From Aquimarina sp. MAR_2010_214 (GTDB lineage: Bacteria; Bacteroidota; Bacteroidia; Flavobacteriales; Flavobacteriaceae), in assembly GCF_002846555.1 (NCBI RefSeq), contig NZ_PJMS01000001.1, forward strand, positions 1,736,001 to 1,800,000: a stretch of DNA of 64,000 bases, given 5' to 3'. Made by a program: the position numbers and the translations under genes. Below the pieces are notes generated by a model. It had not been told where the DNA came from, made no database searches, and worked only from the letters and a program-made list of their open reading frames with translations. Position 1 is the stretch's first letter. Every line of letters starts with the position of its first letter. Positions 17,300-26,600 of this stretch are shown one piece after another.

Positions 17300-18625
17300 T
17301 TATTTTTTTGGTAATTCCTTCAAATATTCAGATGGTTTTTTTTCTGTTACTTTTCGAAAAGCACGGGAGAAAGCTTCTGCGTTATTAAAACCTACCTCTT
17401 CTGCCAAATGTTTTACGTTGTAATTTCTTAATTTGGTATTTGACTGGAGTAATTTAATTGTGTAATTGATCCTTAGTTGGTTGATATAGGTATTAAAATT
17501 TAAGTTTTTATGATCATTTATTGTTTTGGATAAGTATTTCGTGTTAGTTTTGAGTTTGTTTGCCAATTCTTTTATGCTTAATCCTTTTTTTAGAAAGCCT
17601 TTTGTTTCTTCAAAATTATTCAAAGCTTCTAGAATTTCATCAGCAATATTCTTTGGAATTTCATTTTGGCTATTATTGATGACCTGATTTGATTTTTCCT
17701 TATTTTCCGTAGTAATTAATGATATTAGTTCTGCGCGATTTTTAATTTTAATTTTTCTGAAAATGTTGGATACATGTTTTAAAACAGTTTCTTCAGAAAG
17801 GTAAATTTCGTTACTTATTTTATAATAATCATATCCTTTAATCATAAGTAGCATAATTTCTCTTTCTACACTCGATAATCCATACAAATCAATTATGTAA
17901 TTATGTCTAAGACTATTAGTATTTGCAGAACCCTTTTGCAACTTTGAGAGTAATTTTTGTTCAATCTTTGAATTATGGATTTGATGTCTTACATATGATA
18001 ATGCCACAGCAAAATAACCAGCACTAAATGCAGAATGTTCTATAGGTTGATTATCTCCGCAAATTAAAATTACAAGAGGTAATGCTAAAATGCTCATCAT
18101 TCCTATTCCTCCTGAGAGAATTCTATATTTATAATGAAGGTTTTTTGAAGCGATATAGTCCTTAGTAAGGAACAAAATTATATTTATGAGACAACCTAGT
18201 GCCAGAAAAATTGGCAGTACTAAGAAAATATTTCTGGATAAACTTAAATTTTCGGTTATTATATATGGTAATAAGAAAAGAATAATAAAAGATAATACAA
18301 GTGAGTAAATGATATTTTTAATATTTAAAAACCGTATAGGTTTAATATTGTGTTCATTATAAATAAAATACAGGAAATATATTGCTGTGCTAATTCCAAT
18401 GGTCCAAGCAATAATATTTTGATAGAGTATACGTATTGGAATATTTTGATCCGGTACTAACCCAGAAATAGTATTGTAGAGAAAAAACAATAGTGTTAAA
18501 ATAAGAAAGCGAAGTCTCGACTTGCTATCGGGCTTCAATAAAAAATATATTAGCTGAAATGATAATATAAGAGCCTGAAAAATTAAATAGATAAATGTGG
18601 TTATATGTATTTCTGTTCCGAGCAT
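17300..18625 (-). CDS. Membrane-bound transcriptional regulator with LuxR-type and AraC-type DNA-binding domains
   Basis: 441 residues. Residues about 7-212 form some seven hydrophobic segments (7-29, 38-54, 67-89, 103-122, 131-153, 168-189, 197-212). Residues 248-304 read as a LuxR/FixJ-type HTH (YGLSSVEREIMLLMIKGYDY, then KISNEIYLSEETVLKHVSNI). Residues 349-437 are an AraC-type double HTH (LSIKELANKLKTNTKYLSK, HLAEEVGFNNAEAFSRAFRK). Seven-transmembrane regulators with a single C-terminal HTH are known in flavobacteria; carrying both HTH types on one chain is unusual. It starts one base after the GNAT stop codon on the same strand, so it is translationally linked to it. It could sense a membrane signal and control the neighbouring biosynthetic genes, but that is inference. 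Confidence 0.85.
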   Translation of the reverse strand: MLGTEIHITTFIYLIFQALILSFQLIYFLLKPDSKSRLRFLILTLLFFLYNTISGLVPDQNIPIRILYQNIIAWTIGISTAIYFLYFIYNEHNIKPIRFLNIKNIIYSLVLSFIILFLLPYIITENLSLSRNIFLVLPIFLALGCLINIILFLTKDYIASKNLHYKYRILSGGIGMMSILALPLVILICGDNQPIEHSAFSAGYFAVALSYVRHQIHNSKIEQKLLSKLQKGSANTNSLRHNYIIDLYGLSSVEREIMLLMIKGYDYYKISNEIYLSEETVLKHVSNIFRKIKIKNRAELISLITTENKEKSNQVINNSQNEIPKNIADEILEALNNFEETKGFLKKGLSIKELANKLKTNTKYLSKTINDHKNLNFNTYINQLRINYTIKLLQSNTKLRNYNVKHLAEEVGFNNAEAFSRAFRKVTEKKPSEYLKELPKK

Positions 18626-18626
18626 G

Positions 18627-19211
18627 CTACTTTTCGTATTTTAAAAAAAATAAAGGATAATTCAATGTATGGGTATTGTCAAAAATGTTAAAACCATTTT
18701 TAGTATAAAACTTTAGGTTACTCTGTGTAGTGGTTTCCAGATAAATTGGCTTGGTTGAGTTTTTATATTTTTCTAAAACTTCTGACAACAGTTTTTGCCC
18801 AACACCTTCACCTTGGGATTCAGGAGTAACTGCCATTAGCCAAAAATGTATAAATGGTACTTTTGGATGTTTTTTTTTAAGTTGAGATTCACGTTTTAAA
18901 ACTTTTATTACATTTTGAATCCCAATAGAGTAAAAAGCAAGTTTGATTTCCCACAAAAGTGAAGAAAGACCTACTCTTTTCGTCTCAGGAAACAGTAATA
19001 GTATACAACCCTTTTTATCATCGCTTAACCATATTTCGCCAAATTTCAGCGCCACGTTAAATTGGTATTCCATTAAATACCGAAGTCGGGCAGGGCGTTT
19101 TTGATCCTGTTTTGCTACAAAATTTATGGAATTGGGAAATTCTAATTTAATAAAAGTGTTCCATAACAGGTTCGTTATGATTTCTTTATCTTCTTTAGAA
19201 GCTTTGATCAT
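18627..19211 (-). CDS. GNAT family N-acetyltransferase
   Basis: 194 residues. The acetyl-CoA binding loop is in VTPESQGEGVGQKLLSEVL (Q/R-x-x-G-x-G/A motif). It is preceded by the strand FIHFWLMAV and followed by IYLETTTQSNLKFYTKNGF, the standard GNAT C-terminal strand-helix. The substrate is unknown. It is the first gene of a two-gene minus-strand unit with the LuxR-AraC regulator (1-base gap) and is divergent from the biosynthetic genes. It might modify a product or a cell component, or provide self-resistance by acetylation; nothing in the sequence decides this. Confidence 0.85.
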   Translation of the reverse strand: MIKASKEDKEIITNLLWNTFIKLEFPNSINFVAKQDQKRPARLRYLMEYQFNVALKFGEIWLSDDKKGCILLLFPETKRVGLSSLLWEIKLAFYSIGIQNVIKVLKRESQLKKKHPKVPFIHFWLMAVTPESQGEGVGQKLLSEVLEKYKNSTKPIYLETTTQSNLKFYTKNGFNIFDNTHTLNYPLFFLKYEK

Positions 19212-19563
19212 GCAGAATTAAGTTGATTAATGTAATCAAATAACGTTTTTTTTTTATTAAATGTGTCAAATTACTATTAATAATCAACAATTTACATTTA
19301 ATTTTAAACACGTTTTTCCGGGAATTGCAGGTTTTGATTCACGAAATACGTTTATATTTTATTGCGTTAAATTCGAATTAAGTGTAATTTTCCGCAACAG
19401 TGTAATGGTAATCCGTTTATTGGTATGAGCGTCTTTTTAACATAACTAATTAACCATATGATCTTAATGTTAAAATGGAGTTAATATTCAATTTGCGAGG
19501 TAATATTTGAACCACCATTGATACTTACTTATACTGTCCAATGTTTTTTTGGATTTCGTTTAA

Positions 19564-19689
19564 ATATTTAGACCTGCTTTTAAGAATGATTTTATAGATT
19601 TCTTAAAACAGGATATAAAAAAGCACTCTTATATTTCTAAAGAAATAGATCCTGGGGGTGCAAGTGGCGAAGCCATACAAATATTTTAA
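19564..19689 (+). other. Short open frame, possible gene remnant
   Basis: 41 codons between in-frame stops, with no good start codon. The translation FKNDFIDFLKQDIKKHSYIS, then KEIDPGGASGEAIQIF, looks protein-like rather than random for such an AT-rich region. I do not recognise the family. It may be the fragment of a gene destroyed when the accessory region formed. Confidence 0.2.
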
Positions 19690-19991
19690 TAAATTTAAAA
19701 TTTTAACAATGGATTTTTACTTTATTATAGATCCAGAAAAACTAGGTTAAAGAGATTATAGTATGATATTTTTTAATCAATAAATTGTTATATTTAAAAT
19801 TATTCTAGCATTAACATTTATTTTCAGTTATTTGATTTTCAATTCTTTAGATTGAATCACGATCCATTTTTTTTGTTAAAAATTGTTAATTGCGGGTTAT
19901 CCGTAATTCTTTAACTTAAAAAGTTTCTAATTTTGATTTGTCTAATTATTGCCTTTAAAATAAATCCCCACTTTTTAAAATTTTATAGAAT

Positions 19992-19999
19992 TATGTTTG
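19992..19999 (+). promoter_or_regulatory. Possible -7 box of the biosynthetic operon promoter
   Basis: TATGTTTG matches the Bacteroidetes -7 consensus TAnnTTTG. It is the only exact match I found on the plus strand in the region between 19212 and 20062. No TTG -33 box is present at the normal spacing, so the promoter may be activator-dependent or the match may be chance. A start near 20006 would give a leader of about 57 bases. Confidence 0.35.
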
Positions 20000-20004
20000 T
20001 GTGA

Positions 20005-20018
20005 CAAGCAATGGCTTG
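20005..20018 (+). promoter_or_regulatory. Small hairpin in the leader of the NusG-like gene
   Basis: CAAGC (20005..20009) pairs with GCTTG (20014..20018) around a 4-base loop AATG. It lies 45 bases upstream of the NusG-like start codon. Specialised NusG proteins of the LoaP type are known to recognise RNA hairpins in leaders of their target operons, so this is a candidate recognition element. The stem is short and may be chance. Confidence 0.3.
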
Positions 20019-20062
20019 CCTATAGCTGTTGATAAGCGAAAATTTAATATAACCCTATATAA

Positions 20063-20587
20063 ATGACTACATCTTTTAAAACCGGTTGGCATGTTCTTTA
20101 TGTAAAATCATGTCAGGAGAATAAAGTGCATCAACTTTTACAGAAAAATCAGATCGATTCTTTTTTGCCAATGATAAAATCCATAAGGCAATGGAGTGAT
20201 CGTAAAAAAGTAATTCATAAACCGCTTTTTCCTTCTTACGTTTTTGTCAAACTAAATTCTTCAATGGATTTTCATAACGCTTTATCAATGGATGGAGCTT
20301 GTACTTATATTCATTTTGGAAGGGAATATGCAAGAGTTAGAGAAGATGAAATACTGAAGATTAAATGGTTTGTTAATTCAGAAGATATCAGTAGTATTAA
20401 AGCTAGTAACGGTTCATTTCAAGTTGGTGAAATTAGAAAAATTAAATTAGGGGCACTTAGTGGTTTAGAGTGCGAAATTCTAAAAGTTAATAATACCAAT
20501 AAAATGATTGTACGCCTAGATTCATTGAGTTATAAGATTACTGCAAGTATACCTTCATATTATTTAGAACAACCTTCTTTAATATAA
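20063..20587 (+). CDS. NusG-paralogue transcription antiterminator (UpxY/LoaP type)
   Basis: 174 residues, the size of specialised NusG proteins. The NGN domain (about 8-110) starts GWHVLYVKSCQENKVHQLL and contains FLPMIKSIRQWSDRKKVIHK and LFPSYVFVKL, the classic NGN core. The C-terminal KOW-like part is FQVGEIRKIKLGALSGLECE. Housekeeping NusG normally sits beside secE/rplK; this one stands alone at the head of the NRPS-PKS genes, only 15 bases before the first NRPS. Proteins of this kind (UpxY for Bacteroides capsules, LoaP and TaA for antibiotic operons) let RNA polymerase read through long operons. Here it is inferred to support transcription of more than 43 kb. Confidence 0.9.
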   Translation: MTTSFKTGWHVLYVKSCQENKVHQLLQKNQIDSFLPMIKSIRQWSDRKKVIHKPLFPSYVFVKLNSSMDFHNALSMDGACTYIHFGREYARVREDEILKIKWFVNSEDISSIKASNGSFQVGEIRKIKLGALSGLECEILKVNNTNKMIVRLDSLSYKITASIPSYYLEQPSLI

Positions 20588-20602
20588 AAAGTTAAACATT
20601 CC

Positions 20603-23600
20603 GTGAATACTAATTTAAAAAATAAGATAATATCAAACTATTGGATTGATAAGGTGAAAGAACACCTTACTGTTGACAATAATCATTTGACTTTAAGCGA
20701 AACTGAAAGGCTATTTATTTCAAGAGATGATTTGACTTATTTTAATAAATTAACTGCAAATCATACCTTGGTTGAATTTACTGTCTTAGCATCAATTTAT
20801 GGAATTCTTTTGCAACGATATTTTGAAAATGTTCATTTTATTGGTTCATCTGAGGTAGAGCCAAAACAATCGCTTTTGTATAAGGTTTTAAGTATGAGCG
20901 GATTCACTTTAAAACAATATATGAGTGAATATAAAAATGAAGTAAAAGAGGTTTTTAAATATTCAGAGTATGATGTTAATTCTTTACAGAACAAAAATTT
21001 ATGTAACTATACTTTATTTGGTTTTTCTTTTATTGGAAACTTTGATAGTAAAAAGTCTTCCTTTCCATTTTGTCTTTCAGTAGATAAGAATATTGATAGC
21101 TTTGTTTTTTCCGTTTCTTATGATAGTACTTTTGTTATAGATAATATTCCTTATAGTTTTTTAGATAGCTTTAAAGTTTTGTTGGTTGATTTAAAAAAGT
21201 ATATAAATCAGTATGTGGATAAATTACCTCTTGTTTCAAAAGATGAACGGAAAAAGATTTTATATTCATTTAATGAAACAAAAGTTGACTATCCTAAAGA
21301 CAAGACTGTAGTTGATCTTTTTGAAGAACAAGTAAATAAAACACCAGATAATATAGCGGTGGTTTTTGAAGATAAAAAGCTTACCTATAAAGATCTCAAT
21401 GAGCAATCTAATCAACTAGCAAATTATTTAAAAGACACCTATAAAGTAGTTCCTAACGATTTAATAGGGATTAAACTAGATAGATCAGAGCAATTGCTTA
21501 TTACCATTTTTGGGGTATTAAAAACAGGAGCAGCTTATGTGCCTATTGATATTAATTATCCACAAGATCGAATAGACTATATTGAAAAGGATAGTAATTG
21601 CAAAGTAGTAATTGATCAGCAAGAGTTGAATCATTACAACAAAGTGAAAGATCAACATGTAAATAAAAAATTACCAAGACTTACTAAACCGAATTATCTA
21701 GCCTATATAATTTATACCTCGGGGACTACAGGAAAACCCAAAGGAGTAATGGTAGAGCATGGAAATGTAACTGCCATGCTTAATTGGGCAAAAAGAGAAT
21801 TTGAAGCAGAAAACTTCAATATATTGTATGCAGTAACCTCTCATTGTTTTGATTTATCTGTATACGAAATGTTTTATCCTTTAATAATCGGTAAAAAGAT
21901 AAAAATATTAGATAATGTTTTATCAATAGGAGAGGAAATACAAAAAGATAAAAAAGTATTAATTAATACTGTTCCGTCAGGTATAAGAAATTTTCTTAGC
22001 ACTAAGAATATTTTAAATAATGTGTCTGTGATCAATCTTGCGGGAGAACCATTTCCTGTTGATGTTGCAAAAAAACTCCTTACCACAAATGCAGAAGTTA
22101 GAAATCTTTATGGACCATCAGAAGATACTACCTACAGTACAGTTTACAAACTGTCATTTGATAATGAATATGCTTCTAGTATTCCAATAGGCAGACCAAT
22201 ATCGAATTCGAGTTGTTACATTTTAGATTCATATTTAGAGCCTTTACCCACAAATGTAATAGGTAAGTTGTATGTATCTGGAGCTGGAGTTGCTAGGGGT
22301 TACCTAAATAGACCTGACCTAACCAAAGAGAAATTTATAGCTAACCCTTTTGTAGCTGGAGAACGGATGTATGATACAGGTGATCTAGCAAGGTGGCTCC
22401 CGGATGGCAACATAGAGTTTTTAGGTAGAAAAGATACTCAGGTGAAAATTCGTGGATATCGTATTGAACTTGAAGAGATTGAAAATACGCTTCTAGAATT
22501 TTCAGAAGATATAGGGCAAGTAGTAGTGGGTATTGCAGACAATACCGAAGGAAGAGAGAAAGAACTGGTAGCTTATTATACGACTGGTGTTACGTTGGAT
22601 AAGTCGAATTTAAGAAGTTTTCTTCAGGAAAAGTTGCCTTCCTACATGGTTCCGGGTTACTATATAGAGTTGGATTCAGTTCCGTTAACCCCTAATGGTA
22701 AGATAGACAAGAAGTCACTTCCTAAAGTAACTAAAGAAGCTTTAATCCAAAGAGAATATGTAGCACCAAGAAACGAAGTAGAGATACAACTCGTAGAGAT
22801 ATGGCAAGAAGTGTTAGGCTTAAACAAGATCGGAGTTACTGATAATTTCTTTGAATTGGGAGGACATAGTCTATTAGTAGGCCAAATCATCAATAAGGTT
22901 TATAAAGAATTAAACAAGAGTATTACCTATAAAGCGTTTTTTGAAAACCCTGTCATAGAAGAAGTATGCAAAAAGATTTCTAATAGAAACTATACTGCAA
23001 TTCCGGTAACTAAATCAAAAGATTATTATCCTTTAACTACTTCTCAACATAGAATATGGGTTTTAAGCCAATTAGAAGGCGGAAGTAAGGCCTATAACAT
23101 GCCAGGAGCAGTTAGGTTAAAAGGTCATCTGGATATTTCAAAATTTGAAGAAGCATTTAGAATTTTAATAAATCGTCATGAAATATTAAGGACTAACTTC
23201 ATTGCAGATGAATTAGGAACCGTACATCAATATATCATTCCTAAAGAGACTAATAGATTTAAAATATCTCATCTGGATATAAGTGCTTATTCAGAACAAT
23301 CCATTAATGAACTTCTTCTAAAAGAACAAGCGACGGTTTTTGATCTGGCCAGTGGTTTTTTACTAAAAGTAACATTGCTAAAAAGAGAAGAAAAAGAGTA
23401 TATATTTTCACTGGTTATGAACCATATCATAGGTGATGGATGGTCTATAGAGTTGTTAATATCAGAAGTTATTTCTATATACAATGCTCTTATTCAAAAC
23501 AAAGAATACTCGCTTCCTGAATTAAAGATTCAGTATAAAGATTATGCGGTATGGTTACAATCGGAATTAAATAAAGACACGTATAAAAAGTCTGAGACCT

Positions 23601-26600
23601 ATTGGTTAAGTAAGTTTGAGGGTGAGCTTCCGGTTTTGGAACTGCCAAATTTTAAGAATAGACCCAAAGTTCAGACTTATAATGGAAGAACCTTAACTCA
23701 TCATTTTTCCAGCAGATTTTTAGAGAAGCTAAAAGTATTTTCAAAATCTAATGATGCAACACTGTTTATGACGTTAATGTCAGGAGTTAATGCTCTTTTA
23801 TATCGTTATACAGATCAAAACGATATTATTATAGGCACACCTATTGCAGGGAGAGAGCATCCGGATTTGGAAAATCAAATTGGGTTGTATCTAAATACTT
23901 TAGCCATACGAACCAAGATAGACGGATCAAATTCTTTTGTAGAATTAGTAGAACATCAGAAACAAACATTATTATCAGCTTACCAGCATCAAAATTATCC
24001 GTTTGATGAATTGGTGAACCAGCTAAACTTAGAGAGAGACACCTCGCGGTCTGCTTTATTTGATGTTCTAGTTGTATTACAAAATCAATCACAGGTAAGT
24101 AGTATTACTACAGATAGTAATATTTCAGGAATACAAATTGAGGACTATTATGTAAGCAGAAATACTTCCCAGTTTGATATAAGTTTTACTTTTGCAGAAA
24201 CAAAAAGAGATAAAAGTTTAAAACTTAGTATAGAATATAATACCGATATCTATGATAACTATTTGGTAGAACGAATATTTACTCATTTTGAAAATTTAGT
24301 ATCTAAGGCTATTAAGCATTCAAAGGCTTCGGTATCTTCGATAAATTATCTTTCAAAGAAAGAGGAAAAGCAATTAATAGAATTGTTTAATGAAACAAAA
24401 GTTGACTATCCTAAAGACAAGACTGTAGTTGATCTTTTTGAAGAACAAGTAAATAAAACACCAGATAATATAGCGGTGGTTTTTGAAGATAAAAAGCTTA
24501 CCTATAAAGATCTCAATGAGCAATCTAATCAACTAGCAAATTATTTAAAAGACACCTATAAAGTAGTTCCTAACGATTTAATAGGGATTAAACTAGATAG
24601 ATCAGAGCAATTGCTTATTACCATTTTTGGGGTATTAAAAACAGGAGCAGCTTATGTGCCTATTGATATTAATTATCCACAAGATCGAATAGACTATATT
24701 GAAAAGGATAGTAATTGCAAAGTAGTAATTGATCAGCAAGAGTTGAATCATTACAACAAAGTGAAAGATCAACATGTAAATAAAAAATTACCAAGACTTA
24801 CTAAACCGAATTATCTAGCCTATATAATTTATACCTCGGGGACTACAGGAAAACCCAAAGGAGTAATGGTAGAGCATGGAAATGTTATTAATCTAGTTTA
24901 TTGGTTTATCCAGAAGTTTAAGATTACCGAAACTACAGTTTCATTACAACTAACAGATGTTTCTTTTGACCCGAGTGTTGAAGATATTTTTACTACACTT
25001 TCATCAGGTGGAATGTATCATGTCATTTCAAAAGATATTTTATTAGATATAGAAAAGCTTAGAACATACATAAGTTTAAATAAAATTAATATACTTAATT
25101 ATGTGCCGGAATACCTAGGAAATTTATTATTAAGTAATCCAAAATTAGAATCATTAAAAACCGTAATTTCAGGAGGAGAAGCAATTTCCGAGCAATTAAA
25201 GTTTAACCTTTTAAAAGCAGGATATAGTATATATAATAATTACGGTCCTACAGAAACTACGGTCGATGCTTTAAGTTCAAAATTATCTAGTAGTTTACGA
25301 GTGACCTTAGGTAGTCCAATTGCAAATACCAAATCGTATATATTATCTAACACCCTATCATTACAACCCACAAATGTAATAGGTAAGTTGTATGTATCTG
25401 GAGCTGGAGTTGCCAGGGGTTACCTAAATAGACCTGACCTAACCAAAGAGAAATTTATAGCTAACCCTTTTGTAGCTGGAGAACGGATGTATGATACAGG
25501 TGATCTAGCAAGGTGGCTTCCGGATGGTAACATAGAGTTTTTAGGTAGAAAAGATACTCAGGTAAAAATTCGTGGATATCGTATTGAACTTGAAGAGATT
25601 GAAAATACGCTTCTAGGATTTTCAGAAGATATAGGGCAAGTAGTAGTGGGTATTGCAGACAATACCGAAGGAAGAGAGAAAGAACTGGTAGCTTATTATA
25701 CGACTGGTGTTACGTTGGATAAGTCGAATTTAAGAAGTTTTCTTCAGGAAAAGTTGCCTTCCTACATGGTTCCGGGTTACTATATAGAGTTGGATTCAGT
25801 TCCGTTAACCCCTAATGGTAAGATAGACAAGAAGTCACTTCCTAAAGTAACTAAAGAAGCTCTAATCCAAAGAGAATATGTAGCACCAAGAAACGAAGTA
25901 GAGATACAACTCGTAGAGATATGGCAAGAAGTGTTAGGCTTAAACAAGATCGGGGTTACTGATAATTTCTTTGAATTGGGAGGACATAGTTTAAAAGTGA
26001 CTCTACTTAGAAACTTATTAAATCGAAAATTTAATACAACTGTTAGTTTTAATGATCTTTATTTAAAAAACACGATTAGAAATCAAGCTTTTTTAATCAA
26101 AGAAACTGACAAATCAATCTATCAAGATATTTCTAAGGTAGCGGTTCAGGATAGCTACATACTATCATCTTCACAACAACGGATTTGGATGTTAAGTCAG
26201 TTTGAAGGTGGTAATAGTGCATATAATATGCCTGGATTGTATTTGTTGGAAGGAAATGTAGATAAAGAAGCAATAGAAAAAGCCTTCCATTCCCTTTTAG
26301 AAAGACATGAGATCTTAAGAACTAGATTTCAAGAGGATACTGTCACAGGAAAAATAAGACAACATGTCTATTCTTTAAAAGAAAGTAATTTTAAATTTAT
26401 ATATGAAGAAAGCCGTTTTTTAAATATTTCAGATAATGATTTAGAACAAATTGTAAAAAAAGAATATAACTATAATTTCAATTTATCAAAAGACTGTTTA
26501 TTAAGAGCAAAACTTATAAGGGTTTCCAAAAATCAAACGTTACTGTTGATGGTAATTCATCATATTATTGCTGATGGCTGGTCTGTCGAAATTATAAAAA

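Larger units (their letters stand above)
19212..20062. other. Long divergent intergenic region and leader upstream of the biosynthetic genes
   Basis: An 851-base AT-rich region between the divergent GNAT and NusG-like genes. It contains a 10-base perfect palindrome AATTCGAATT (19370..19379), a short open frame (19564..19689), a TAnnTTTG-like box (19992..19999) and a small hairpin (20005..20018). I find no recognised riboswitch. Its size and position make it the likely control region of the large gene set to the right. Confidence 0.5.
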
